Positions 44,113 through 56,467 of a stretch of DNA of 64,000 nt are shown one piece after another. This DNA comes from Heterodera schachtii (lineage: Eukaryota; Nematoda; Chromadorea; Rhabditida; Heteroderidae). The position numbers were made by a program, and so were the translations under genes. Every line of letters begins with the position of its first letter. The stretch's first letter is position 1. The stretch lies in assembly GCA_023374025.1 (NCBI GenBank), contig SIJG01000003.1, positions 682,001 to 746,000 on the forward strand, written 5' to 3'. The notes beneath the pieces were generated by a model that searched no databases, had not been told where the DNA came from, and saw only the letters and a program-made list of their open reading frames with translations.

Positions 44113-46634
44113 TTAATTATTTCATTTAATTATAAATAATAATTGCTTTAATTCTGCTATTTTTAACAATTAGTTATTTGAATGATAATTAGGGCTCCAA
44201 TTTATAGATTTTTTACTTATTTTACACCCCTAAGAATCGCCCGAAAATTTCAAAAATGCACCCCAAAGAAACGAAAAATTTCTCAAAAATTCATCTCCAA
44301 AATTTATTTATTTATTTTTTTTTGACAAAAATTTTAAAAATTATTTATCTCAATGCTGATTTGGCTTAATTTTGTTGGTTTTTGGATAAAATTTTACGAT
44401 TTTACACCACTAAATTTGAAAGTTATTAGCAACTATTTTCCCATTTTTTGCACCTATTTAGGGTTTTTTAGAACCTAAAAACTAATTATTTTGGCAGTTT
44501 TTAAAAATAATGTTTTTAAATTAAAAAATCGAAGTTTCCTGAGCCTTAAATGTGATGACAAAAAAAATCGAGAATTTCTCCAGTTAACATTCTCGAACAC
44601 TTCAAATGGTGACGAACAATTGTTTGGTGTATTTTAAGAACAAATGAATGTGCAACATGCCTTAGGCTCCCCAATTAGTAGTAATAAGGGAATTTAATTA
44701 TTTTTTTGGAAGAGTCAGCTTACAATTAGCCTAAAATAAGTGAGCACAGAGGCAATTACTTGCTTAGCTTAATGAAAATTCCCCAAGAAAAACGCAAAAT
44801 TAATACAAAATTAATTAAATAATTATTTTTTAAATAAAATTAAATCCAAAGAGCTGAGTCAATATTTATTTCAGCAAAAATTTACTTTTTGGAAATCCAT
44901 AAAAAATTTCAAATTTTTTGAGCGCTTCTCATTTGGATACAAATTTAAAACAATTCTTTCCTTATCCGTCGCAGCATTTGCTCCATCCACCCAATTAATT
45001 TCTCCAAATTTGGTAACACTCAAAATTCTTCATGAGCTGATAATTCAAAATAAAAAAGTTAATTAAATTTTTTTTTTTTTGTTAATTTATAGAAAAGGTC
45101 ACTAATTCTGAATTTTTCACAATTGTAAATTTCTTAATTTTTCGTCAATTTTAATCATTTAAATTTTTCATAAAAATCTCTAACTCTTTTGGACTTTTTA
45201 AAAAAATAAATGACTTTATGATGGATTAATGTATCTATCAGTTTGTGGCCTTCGCCCGCAAAAATGTGCGCCCGCGATTAGAGGTTAATTAATTGTTGCG
45301 GATGGTGGGATAATTTGGTGGTGGTTGGATGGCCTTTAGGTGGACAATAATTTATTATAATGGACAATTAACGGGCAAAAAAATGTGACAACGAGGGATT
45401 GTTTGGCTTAAATGCGTGTAAATTTGTGATCTTTATTTATTTTTTGATGAATGAGAATTTAAATTAATATGGAATTTTGACAATCAAATTTTAAAGGCTT
45501 TTTGAATTTTCTGTAAGAAACATATTTTTGAATCGAAGAATTAATTGGATTATTATAAAAATTCTGGGGTTGAAGCAAGCAATTATTTATATTTGCGTGC
45601 CCAATTATGTGGATACAAAATCATTTTAATATAAGGCAGTAGAGAAGAGAAAGTTCAGCAGCAAATCTAAAAATGGACACTTTTTAATTGGATTTAATTG
45701 AGATAAATTTATTAAAATAAATTTGAATTCCGATATTTTCAAATGATACAAATACAATGTTCTTTTTTATGCGATTTTCTTTTATATTTGAGGGAGATAT
45801 AATTGAGAGAAAAAATATTTCTATCAGATAAAATAATTTTTTTTGGATTTTTAAAATTATTTAGCACATTTACCGGTCTAATTGCAATGAATGAATGGCG
45901 ACGACTCTTTCATATGTCTCACAGTGTTTTTTAATGTTTCTATCATTTACAAGGAATGTCAGACAAAATTTAATTATTTTAATTTCTCAAAAAACATTTT
46001 TTCAACAATTTTCGTTTATTACTCAATTTGTAATTGAAATTTTTGAGACAAAAATGTACTTTGTGCTTGCCTAATTATAAATATTTAATATGTATTGCCT
46101 CAGTACAAATATTTAATATGTCGTCATTTTTACAAAAATAAATCCCTTTAATAATCCTTTATTAAATTTTTTATTTTTCCCAATTAAATCCGCTTCAAAA
46201 GTACCCATTTTATTTTTTCCTAAAAACCAAAATCACCGAGCTCATTTTAGGTTCATTTATTCTTTAAATCTTCACACAAAAAGTTTTTTGAAGAATTTCC
46301 CATCGAGCGTTCAGTGCTAAATGCCCTTAACAGCTGATCATTTAATTGGAAGAATAAATATAATCATTTTCCAAATGATATCCCGCTATGATGACGTATG
46401 AATAATCTCTCTTAATCCACCACCACTCAAAGTATCATTACAAATGATTTGGGTCGACCCGCCGCCGATACGGCGGTGCGATCAGATCAATCGGCGGTGT
46501 GTGGCAGTGGCGGCACAGAGATGATTAGTTGGATCGGACACTAGCAGCAGGATAATTTATCATTCTTTATTTAATTATCATTATTACGAGGGCTCGCTTC
46601 GCTCGCGCTAGTCAAACTTTTAGAATAAAAAAAT
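44113..46634. other. Gene-free AT-rich region
   Basis: 44190-44480 resembles a decayed short element (GGGCTCC near the left; TTTTACACC and TTTGCACC words; GGGTTTTTTAGAACC near the right). 46575-46610 contains a GC hairpin GGCTCGCTTCGCTCGCGC. 46450-46530 is a GC-rich patch with GCCGCCGATACGGCGG. No exon was recognised. Confidence 0.35.
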
Positions 46635-46639
46635 TTGAG

Positions 46640-46935
46640 TACATATCTTTCTTGCTCTTCTTCTCCTTCTTGGTTTTTGACGAAGTCTGTCTATCTCATC
46701 ATCTCTCATTCTCAGCCCCTAGACTCTCTTTTTTACTCTTCTCTCTCTCTCTCTCTCATTCTCAACTTTTCTCTCCATCTCTCTCTCTCTCTCTGTTGCA
46801 CATTCTTTCTCTCTACCAATCTCTTTTCCTCTCAGTCTATCGCACTCTCTCCCTCTCACTCCTCACCCTCACTCTTTCACACTCTCTATGTCTATCTCCC
46901 TTACTCTCCCTCTCTCTTTTCCAACGTATCTCTTC
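46640..46935. repeat. CT-rich simple sequence
   Basis: The plus strand is almost all C and T with (CT)n tracts. The Leu/Ser-rich frames across it are compositional. Confidence 0.75.
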
Positions 46936-49900
46936 ATATTTGTTTTTTTACTTTAATTTCTCTTTTTTGAATTCATTTTTACGCGAAAAAGTCCCGCTAA
47001 TTCAATCCTTTACAAAGGCCAAACAAACACACTCACCAATTATTCATAGGATTTGTTGTGGAATGTACCGCCATTGACGAGATCGCCCACACCCAACGCA
47101 AGCGAAAGGCAGTAAAACTAACTAATGATGATGGGAAGGAAACGCGACGAGGGAATGAGGGGGCGGAGAATTGAGCAGGGGCTGCTAATGCATTATTAGC
47201 ATTCATCAATTCTAGCTACTATCGTCATCAGCAGAGAGAGAGAGAGAGAAAATTTTTAGGAATTTTTGAAAATTATTATTTAGTTTTAGAAATAAGTTTA
47301 TGTTAATTAATTGAGAAATTTTATATCAAAATTAAAGAGGAAAAAACTCTTACAAAATTCGGGTTAATTAAGTTTTTCATTCTTTAAAAACAATTAAATG
47401 AAAAATCTTTTGAGAGAGAATTTAGCATCTAAATCCCAAACACATTTATTTATCTTTCTATTTTGAAAATTTTTTGGTTTACAAAATATAATTAAGTTTC
47501 TGATTAAAAGATGTTTATTTAAATATTTTGTTTAGGATTTTAAAATTATCATTTATTTTTACAAATAGCTTTTAATATTTTAATTTGTTCAGAAAAATTT
47601 AAACCAAAATTTAAAAAGGCAAAAAAAAAAAAAAAAAAATTCATAAAAATTACGGTTTTAATTTTCGTTCATTAAAACATTTAAATGAAAAATCTTATGA
47701 GAGTTAGCATCTCTAATCCCAACCATTTGTCCGCAAAATTAGCAATTTTACCTTCTCCGTTTTTATTCAAATGAATCATTCCCCTAAACAGAAATGAAAG
47801 CTAACATTTGCTCATCGCTTATTTTGACATTTTGTTTCACTTATGCTCAAAATAACGTTTTTTTCTGATGTTTTTTACAAGGAAATCAATTTTATAGCTA
47901 GGCTCAAAAAATAATGGGAAATCAAAGTTCTCTATCAAAAACTGAATTCTAAATGTTTAATCTGGGTGGGTACATTGGTATATTGAAAATCCCTGGTTTC
48001 GGTCATAATAATTTTTCATTTTTTAGACGATCATTTGACCAAGCTTCTAAATTAATTAGGCCAATTTTTATCTCTTTAGTGATTATATATTTAATTGTAC
48101 AAAATTATTACTGTTTTTTGCCCGTTTTCCAATTATAAAATTTTAAAGTTTTGTTTGGTGTTCAGCCAAGTTAACAAACAATTTTTTTTTCTTCTGTTGG
48201 CCCAATTTGTGTGCTTGATTTTGTCGGTAGTAATTTTTTCTTTTCTTTTTTGCTGTTAAATTCCTCCAAATTTTGGTCCAACGGTGGCGTTTTGAACACC
48301 GCCAATGGGCGGGGGGGGGGGTGGTGAAATGATGGCAAAATATTGCTGACGAACGATCCCCCGAGGGAATGTGCGGGGGGAGGGGGGACGCATTTGGGTG
48401 CACTTCGAAAGTGGTCGAAATGGGCGGCAGGCAGGAAATTGTGGTGTAATTTGTAATTTTGAACTAATTTGAGGGGAGTGGTCCAGGTCATTAGCAGCAG
48501 CAAATTATGGGAGGATCGGGAGTAATTAATTGGTTAATTAATCAAAAATAGTAATAAAGTGTTTGTTTTTGTGGTTTGAAACCTGTGGGCAAAAAAAAAA
48601 GAAAATAATTTAATAATCCAAAGGAGCAAAAGAAAGTTTGTTTTATTTTGTTTTGATTTGTGAGGCTGAAACTCGGTTAGTTACCGCAAAAAACTAATTT
48701 TGCTGTTTTTTTTTATAATTTTATTTATTATTTTTGGCTGTCCGATTTTAGTCGAGATTTTAAATATGTACAATAATTAATTCTCATTTATATTTATTTT
48801 TTTTCTTTCTTTTTTGAATGAGAAAACCAGTAATTCGTTATTTAAGTGAGACAAATTTGGAGGATTAAAATGAAAAGGAAAATCCGAACAATTTTGGAAT
48901 AATATCTCCACTAAACAAAAATATGATTTTTAATGTTAAATAAATGTAAAACTAAACTTTCACTGGATATTAAATTACTTTGTAAAAAATTTTAATTTTT
49001 TTTTTCGTTGAATTTTGCTTTTGTTTATTACTACACAAACAGAACACTTCATTTTGTGAATTATTTTATCAATCGAAAATATTTTTTTTAAATAAACAAA
49101 TGCAAAAATCACTCGGTCCATCAGCTAGAATTACACTAAATTTAGTTGAATTATTCATTTTTTTTAAATTTGTAACAATTAATTTCGGCTTTTAGTTTTA
49201 ATATCTTAATAATTAATTTAATTTCATTGCTATTAGTTTTTATCTTTAACTTATACATTTATATATTTTCCAAATTCATTTCCATCTTAATTAAACAAAA
49301 TTTAATTACCGTACACAATAATTGCCTGCTGGTAAAATATATAGGCAAGTTTGGAAATTTTATGATAACCTTCTAAGAGATAATTCATCATAATAACTGG
49401 CAAAATTTTGTTTTTAATAATATTCTTACGTTTTTTTAAATGAGTTAATTTTTTTGAGTTTTCTCTAATTTTGGTATTGCTATAAAATTTTGCAACAATA
49501 GCCTTTTGCATTTCTCAGAAATTCCGATTTTTTTCCCTTTTCATGTCCACTCCCCTGCTGATGGTTATGGCCTTGTACCATTTTAAAATTATAAATATAT
49601 CGCTTATCCTAATTATATCTTTTAAAATTGCAGTTACGTTGCACGTGCTTTTGTCATGACAAAATGCGCCAAAATTACGACTCGCCTCCGGCGCTGGTTC
49701 CCCTGCGGCGCAAAACCCGTACAAAACAAATCGAGGAGACAGACGCGCAATTTGGGGCGCACCCGCGCGCGCGCAGAGCACCCAACCATTTTACTTTTAA
49801 TTTTATGAATTTCGCCCCCTCCCCCATGCACTTTCTTCTTACAGTTTCCCATCCCAACACCGACCAGCCAACGGACAACCGCCAGCACCCTGCTGATCAT

Positions 49901-50400
49901 CGTCTTTCTTGATCACCTTTGCAATGCGATTCCCCCATCCGCTGCTGTTTTCGCCTCTTTCTCGCACCGATCTTCTCGAGCCATAACAAAATGCCTTGCT
50001 GGATCTTCACGTGAACAATTGCAGCAACAATCGCCGCACTTTTGTGTTTGGTCCGCCGCCGCCGCTGCTGCTGCCGCTGTGTGCGGTCGATGGGCATCCT
50101 TTTCCCACTCACTGGTGCTGATCTGATCAGCAGCTTTGCCTCTTCAATCATTCCAAAGTCCACAACAGCATTGGGTGGCAGAAGAGGGTGGGTACATCAC
50201 AGCGGGAGAGAGCGGAGGGGGGGGGGGGGAGGAATGATCGGAGGGGAGGGGGCGGGCAGAAGAAGGACTGATCGGGATGATATTACGAGATAAATAGTAA
50301 AAGGGAATCGCCAAATATTCAATATCGAAGAATCAGTAGTAAAAATGTTGGAGCAGGGGATGAGTAGAAAATAAAGCAGCTTTATAAGAGTACTTCCAAA
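46936..50400. other. Gene-free region
   Basis: AT-rich with a poly-A tract near 47622, a G run at 48310 and a GC-rich patch at 49640-50280. The frames in the GC-rich patch are Arg/Pro-rich on several strands at once and lack splice support, so I list none as genes. Confidence 0.35.
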
Positions 50401-50439
50401 AGCGCCAATCATTACTCTGATCCCGATCAGTAAAATGGA

Positions 50440-50880
50440 GATGGGCAATGACTGTCAACCAGCTCTGACATAATCACCTACATCCTTTATTCCTAATCAC
50501 TTTATCTAATCTCTTTTTAGTCCCAATCTTGCGGTTTATCTTTCATTGATCACACGTAGGCCCCCGATAAAACTCATCTCAGATTACTTAGATAAATCTA
50601 CTGCTAATCATTCTCGCTTCCTTGACCAATTGGCTAATCACTCACGTTTCATTGGGCGCTTATAATTCCATCACCACTTATCCTTAATCACTCTCTGGTA
50701 TAAAAAACACATCTCTTATTTTAATCATTCTCGAAGAACCCTGGTCAATCTTATGTCTAATGATTTTTCAATTACCAATGCTCTTTGATCCCTCTGATAA
50801 AACTGCTTATTTTGTCTGATCATTCGCATTGATCACCAACCCTCTGTTCCCCCGATCACAATCATTAGCATCGGAACCGC
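50440..50880. promoter_or_regulatory. Cluster of TAATCA/TGATCA/GATAA words
   Basis: Within about 440 bp TAATCA(C/T) or TGATCA occurs more than ten times (CTAATCACTTTA, CTAATCATTCTCG, CTAATCACTCACG, TTAATCACTCTC, TTGATCACC and others), with two GATAAAACT words. It looks like either an old degenerate tandem repeat or a homeodomain/GATA-type binding cluster. It lies about 1.2 kb upstream of the transporter start. Regulatory meaning is an inference. Confidence 0.3.
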
Positions 50881-51360
50881 AACTTCCTAAAACCATTTTC
50901 TCCCCATTCTCTGGTCGTCATCGTTGTCCGCAGCTCTTCAAATGACGAAAACAATAATAAACAATAACAAAACCACATCAATAACAACAAAAATTGTTCA
51001 GGAAAGCTAAACTGTTGTTGTTCATCAGCAGCGAGAATATGGAGGAGGAACTGGTCGTCCCGTCCATCATTGGGTACCATTGCGCACCCCAAATTCAATC
51101 GCCATCCCCCCCCCTCTCTGCCCACCCACAAATGTGCACTTTTTGCACATACCTGTCCCCTCCCCACCCCCTGCCATTGCTGTTGTGTGTCCTGCGGTTG
51201 ATGATCGTAATTCTTGATTGCAGTACATAACACCGCTGTACTATCTCGAATCAAAATGGGAAAGAGGGGGGCGGGGGATCAGTACAAATCAAATTTTAGA
51301 TGGATTTGGAGATTAGGAAATTCCATATACCAATGCAAGAAAAGTTTTTGTAACCCTCTA

Positions 51361-51632
51361 AATACCATTTCCGAAAATTTTTAGCTTTTTGGCCATAGTT
51401 CGATCCGATTTTAAATACGAGATCGGCTGTACTCTAGGAACACCTCCAACACCGGTGGAATGCTGGGGTGGAGGGGAGGGGAGAACGGAAGAATTTGACG
51501 GGGGCGGGGAATGATTGTTTAAAATGTGATTGATGAATTTTATGATCAGCAGGGCAACCAACAGCAGCAGCAACAGAAGGAGGAGGAGAACTTTTTGAAG
51601 AATTTTTTGTTGTTGCCATAAGTTATTGAAAC
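51361..51632 (-). CDS. Tentative single-pass membrane exon
   Basis: After an acceptor (TTTTTACAG) on the minus strand a frame encodes NLWQQQKILQK, a long Leu/Val/Ile helix (LLLLLVALLIIKFINHIL), then a Pro/Ser-rich stretch and a stop at 51358. The Leu run comes from CTG/CTC repeats, so it may be a chance frame. No partner exon was proved. Confidence 0.25.
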
Positions 51633-52064
51633 TGTAAAAAGTGGCAATAAATTTTGCTAATCAAAACAATACAATTCAGCAAAAAATGCATTGTTTTCAT
51701 TTGTCGTAACCTTTTTCTATTCCCTTAATTGTTGCCAAAAAGTTCGCCAAATTATCAGCAATTAGTTGATTAGTAAGGAGGGGACTTGGGGTGGATGAAA
51801 ATGTGGGTGTTATAACTCCCTTAAAAATTCAAAAATATTTTGACTTGCTGCCATTTTTTATTTACCCTTAATATTCCCGATTTCCCATAGTTTCTCACCA
51901 GCTAATGGTATTAAATTTTATTTTGACGTCCAATTTAAAGAATTTGAAAAGTTTTATTATTCCTCAGTTAATTCTTTTTTTTCTTTTAAGCACTTTGCCA
52001 TTCTTTTTAATTTGCTTTTTGACTTTCGGCCACCCTTTCGCCGATTCAATCTCTTCGACAAACA

Positions 52065-55000
52065 ATGGGACTCACCGCAATTGCTGGTGCTGTGCTTGGC
52101 CATGGTCAGACCTCGGGACATGACCAACAACAGTTGGACAACTGCAACAACAATGGCAGTAACAATGTGAAAATGGTCGTGGCACCCAAAAGGACGTCTA
52201 CCGTATCCGAAATGGTTTTCCTGGAGGAGGAACCGTCTGCGGGGCAACAAATTACGGTAGAACAACAGCAGACAGCAGTTGTTGTTGTCGCTGATGCTTC
52301 AACAAATACATCTATGACGACGATAACGACGGCACATCAGCCGGAAAAGGCAGGACGACGCTTGCCAAGCAAAGGTAGGGGGCGGGGGGAATAATGGACA
52401 AAAATTTAAAACCGAAATCAAAATATTTAAAATAATTTTTATTAATTTTATTTATGGCGGTTTTTCCCCGATAATTAAACAAATTTGATAAATTTGCATC
52501 GATTTCGAAAATTATGGAAAAAACCAAGCTCTAAAACATTTCAAATTTCATGCAGCACTTTAGCTGACAACAACCATTTCGGCACAAAATGGTTTAGGCT
52601 TGAATTACTTTTTCGAATTTTAAAATTTATTCAATTCCCTTTCCACTTCAACAGGCACTGTGTTCAAATATGTCAGTCTGATCATACTTGTGCTCATGCT
52701 CGCGGTGAAGATCATGTACACCCGATTTGCCACTGTCCAACCGCACAGTCAGCCATTCCTGAAAACGGCACTGGTGTTCTGGAGCGAGGTAAAATGCCAA
52801 AAAAAAAATCCTTGAATTTTTAATAAAATTCATTTCTAAATCACAGGTCGCCAAATTTTTGAGCGCGTTGCTAATCTTCATGTTTTTCACTGGTCCAGTG
52901 TTGAGGTAAATTTATGAATAGCAGACTTTTTCATATTATTCAAATACTCGCATATTTTTAAACCAATTTTCCATTCAAATATCTCGAATTTATTTTCATA
53001 TCCTTTAAATTCTTATTGAATTACACATACTATAAGGATTAGTCAGTGGAACAGTTAAACGCTTTAAAGTCCAATATGGCCTGTTAGCTCAGATCTGGTT
53101 TGGGTGATAAGACGATGGCCGCAACGGAGGTCGGGGGTTCTATTCCCTCCCAGGTCCACCATTTTGCCGAACTAAAATTTTTTATTCTCTAATTACTTAA
53201 TTGCCCAACCATTCTAAATTTCGGTTTCTATCAATCTATAAAAACTCATTCAACATAATTTGTCCACTAACGCATTTTTGATCAGCAACTGATCAGCTTT
53301 ATTCACCCTCCTCTCCCTTCATCCGTTTCAGCGCACCCCGTCGTCTGTACGATCAGTTCAAATGGGAGGACACCGTTAAGCTTGGCGTGCCCGCTTTTGT
53401 TTACACTGTGCAAAACTTTTTGTTTCTGGCCGCTCTGGAGAACCTGGAGGCCAGCACATTCTCTGTACTTGATCAGATGAAAATTCTGACCACCGCACTG
53501 TTCACGGTGATCATTCTCCGACGTCGCCTGTCGTTTGCCCAATGGGCTTCACTGATCATTTTGATGGCCGGTGTGATCATTGTCCAATATGTAAGTTATT
53601 GGAGAAAATGATTTCTTACAGGAAAATTTTAAATTTGAGAATTTTAAAAATTTCGTTGAATTATAGTTTAGAAACATTGTAAAAAAAACATTTTTTATAA
53701 ACAATTCTTCCAAAATATTCCAAGAAAAATTAAAGAATTCTCCGAACAAGACTTCTTAATAGCTTATTTTATGCTTTCCTGCACTTTCTGATTTTTGTAC
53801 GCTTTTAACATTATTTAAACAGAATGCGCAAGAGGACGTCAAGGCGAAGGCCAAAGACCCGTCACTGGTGCAGAATGGCACATCGGCTGAACTGTTGCTG
53901 AACCGAACGCATGCGCTGACCACCCGCGGAACAGTTGTTGTACAGCCGTCACCGCCTGCGGGATCGATGCCAATGCCATTGGCATCACCGGCACGGAATA
54001 CCAACAACGGCACTGTTGCGCCACATCCGCCTGCTGCTGCTGCTGCGATTGCGATGAAGCCGAAACTATTGTTCAATGTCACCACGCATGACGGACTGAC
54101 ATTGGTGAACGGCACCAACGGCACAGGACATATTGTGACGGGGCAGGACAAGCAGAAGCTGAAGAGCTTTGACCATTCCAAGCAGAGGCCACTTTACGGT
54201 GGGTAGAGAAAAGCAGCAAAATTTTTACCTATCATAATTAGGTGATAATTATACCTTTAAAATCGCCGAGAAAATCATTGAAAATTAAATTAGACTCAAA
54301 ATATTCTTATTTAAAAGAAAATCAAATTACATTATTAGAGCAAGAAATTTTTTCTCGTTGTGAAAGCGAAGAATCGCATGAAAAATATTTTGTGTCCGTA
54401 TTTCGGAATTTTGGAACCATATATTTTTGCTCATATCATTTGAAATATTTTGGACAAATTTTGAATGAATTTAGCATTTTAAGGCTTGGTCTGTGTGATT
54501 CTGGGCAATTTTGCGTCCGGTTTTGCCGGCGTTTACGTGGAGAAAATGTTGAAGAGTCGGAGTTCGGTGTCCATTTGGATCCAAAATGTGCAGTTGGCCG
54601 CGTTGGCAATGCCAATTTCGTTGGCAATGGTCGCGTTTCAAGATTGGCACAAAGTTTGGCACAACGGCGGACTCAACCAGGGATTTGACCTGGTCGTGTG
54701 GGGAGTGGTGGCAACTCAAAGTAAAACACCAATAGTAAATTTTATTCAATATTATTCCTTTTTTAGCCATGAGCGGCCTTTGCATTGCGGTAAATTTAAT
54801 TAATTAACTCATTCATATAAGCAATAGTCCCATTTGGATGTGTTTTTTTTTGTTATTAAAGGCTTTTGTTGTGCTTTTAAAAAAACAAAAAAACGCAAAA
54901 AAATCTATTAAAATTTATATAATTTTACGCAAAATTAGCCATTTTCATTTCTATATTTTTCTTTGCTTTAGGTGGTGATCAAATATGCAGACAACATTTT

Positions 55001-55403
55001 AAAGACGTTTGCCAATTCCTTCTCCATCATTGTGATCAGCATCGCCTCCATTTGGGTGTTTGCCAGCATGCCGAAGCCGTTGTTCATTGTTGGCGCTGCG
55101 CTGATCATCACCGCCGCGCTGATCTATGCCAAATTCCCGTATCGGGCCAAGCCCAAGGCTGATCAGCGATCGAACAGCAACTCAGCAACGGACAGCGGCA
55201 GTGCCGACTCGGACAGCAGCAACATGAGCAATTGTGGCACGGCACCACCCACCGGCCGAGGAGGCGACAGAATGCCAAAGGAGGAGGACAAAGTGTCACG
55301 GCTGACCAAACTGTTCAGGATGGGCAGATCGCCAACCATGGCCAAACTGACGCCGGGCCAATTGGACGCCAATGGGGACGGAAATGGCGTGCAGAAATTT
55401 TAG
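52065..55403 (+). CDS. Nucleotide-sugar transporter, SLC35A family
   Basis: Moves UDP- or CMP-sugars from cytosol into Golgi/ER in exchange for the nucleoside monophosphate. Eight exons fit in phase: 52065-52374, 52655-52788, 52847-52905, 53332-53590, 53823-54198, 54484-54720, 54767-54789 (a 23-bp microexon) and 54972-55403, about 609 residues. Family blocks are VKLGVPAFVYTVQNFLFLAA, LDQMKILTTALFTVIILRR, QWASLIILMAGVIIVQY, FASGFAGVYVEKMLK and the hallmark VVIKYADNILKTFANSFSI. The UDP-galactose/UDP-GlcNAc branch is the best fit; the substrate cannot be read from sequence. It is much longer than the usual 320-400 residues. It has a Gln/Asn/Thr-rich N-terminus of about 100 residues, a low-complexity exon 5 insert of about 125 residues (Pro/Ala/Asn-Gly-Thr-rich) between the two helix bundles, and a Ser-rich tail. 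The exon bases are GC-richer than the introns. Confidence 0.85.
53077..53161 (+). other. tRNA-like sequence (degenerate), in a transporter intron
   Basis: An A-box-like TTAGCTCAGATCTGG, a B-box-like GGGTTCTATTCCC and acceptor arms TGGCCTG / CAGGTCCA, which pair fully if one base is missing from the 5' strand. The D and anticodon arms do not fold canonically and the A-to-B spacing is long. It is probably a tRNA pseudogene or the head of a tRNA-derived SINE rather than a working tRNA. Confidence 0.5.
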
Positions 55404-56091
55404 AGAGAGAAATATTTTATCAATAATTATTAATTAATTTTATTTTTGTGCATTTTATATCAAATTTTGCTCCTCTCTTCTCTGTGTACATCAATCATTA
55501 TAATAAGTGTGAAGAGCATTTGACAAAAAGTTATCATCAATTAATGGGTCATTTTTTGTTAAGTGATAACTTCGATTTTGACCATTTGTGCGATCGATGT
55601 GCCATCATTTTGATGGTGACAAATAAATCCATGTGTTTTGAGTGGAGAATAAAAATTTGTTTATTTTTGATTTTTAAGCGTTACTTTCGGATATTTCGGT
55701 ACAGAACACTTTTTTAATCCCAAGTTTTTCGGATAACGAAATATTTATCAAATTAAAATAAATATATATGCTAAAAATCACTTTATGATCAGTTTTATTT
55801 TTCTATAGACCATTATTTAAATTTTATTCTAGCTTAATTTATAAAAACAAACTTTTATTTTTTTTAATTTTCCCCGTTTGTTAGAAAGAGGTCTCGGCTC
55901 TATTGCAGTTTACACAATAAACTTATAATTTTTTTAGCGATAAAAAATTCAATTTATTAAAAAGTCATGCATGCATTAATAAAATTATCTTACTGAAAGT
56001 ATTAATGGGTTTAAATTCTCTAAAAATTATTCCTGGGTAAGAGTACCACCGGTGGTAACGCTTTTTCGAAAAATTTTTTGAGATTTTAAAG
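55404..56091. other. Transporter 3' flank, non-coding
   Basis: AT-rich. Contains AATAAA-like signals near 55640. No exon was recognised before the relic at 56092. Confidence 0.35.
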
Positions 56092-56301
56092 TCGAAAAAT
56101 GAGTTTTACGGTTTTCGAGGTCTAATCACAAATTTCGTGAGAATGCATCTGATCCCTGGTCTTTTGTTGAAGCAGTATTCCGAGGCGATGTATGATTTTA
56201 TGGCTGGTAGAAGGAGTCTGATGGAAAATTTGGTGGCCAATTCATCGGCTAAACACTCGACAAATTCCATTTTTTGCAAAATGAATTGGAGATCATTTTA
56301 A
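56092..56301 (+). pseudogene. Orphan terminal exon, unknown product
   Basis: After an acceptor-like TTTTAAAG an open frame of 69 codons ends in TAA. It encodes a natural-looking sequence including LITNFVRMHLIPGLLLKQYS, EAMYDFMAGRRSLMENLVAN and KHSTNSIFCKMNWRSF. No upstream exon in a matching phase was found within 1 kb. It may be a captured or relic last exon. The family was not recognised. Confidence 0.35.
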
Positions 56302-56467
56302 TTACTTAAGCATTTAAATAAATAAATTGTAAAGATGATTTTTGTCATTGTTCGCATTTTGAAAAATTATATATAATTTTTAATTATTGGTGCAATTTAT
56401 CAAATTTTATCACTAACAAATAAATATCAATTGATGAGTGTAAATCGAATTTCAATTTTTCTTTTCA

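Noticed and set aside
46635..47077. Leu/Ser-rich frames on the plus strand
   Set aside because: CT-rich microsatellite translation.
49628..50293. Arg-rich overlapping frames
   Set aside because: GC-rich patch with frames on both strands and no matching splice sites; one short exon-like segment near 50120-50190 lacked an acceptor.
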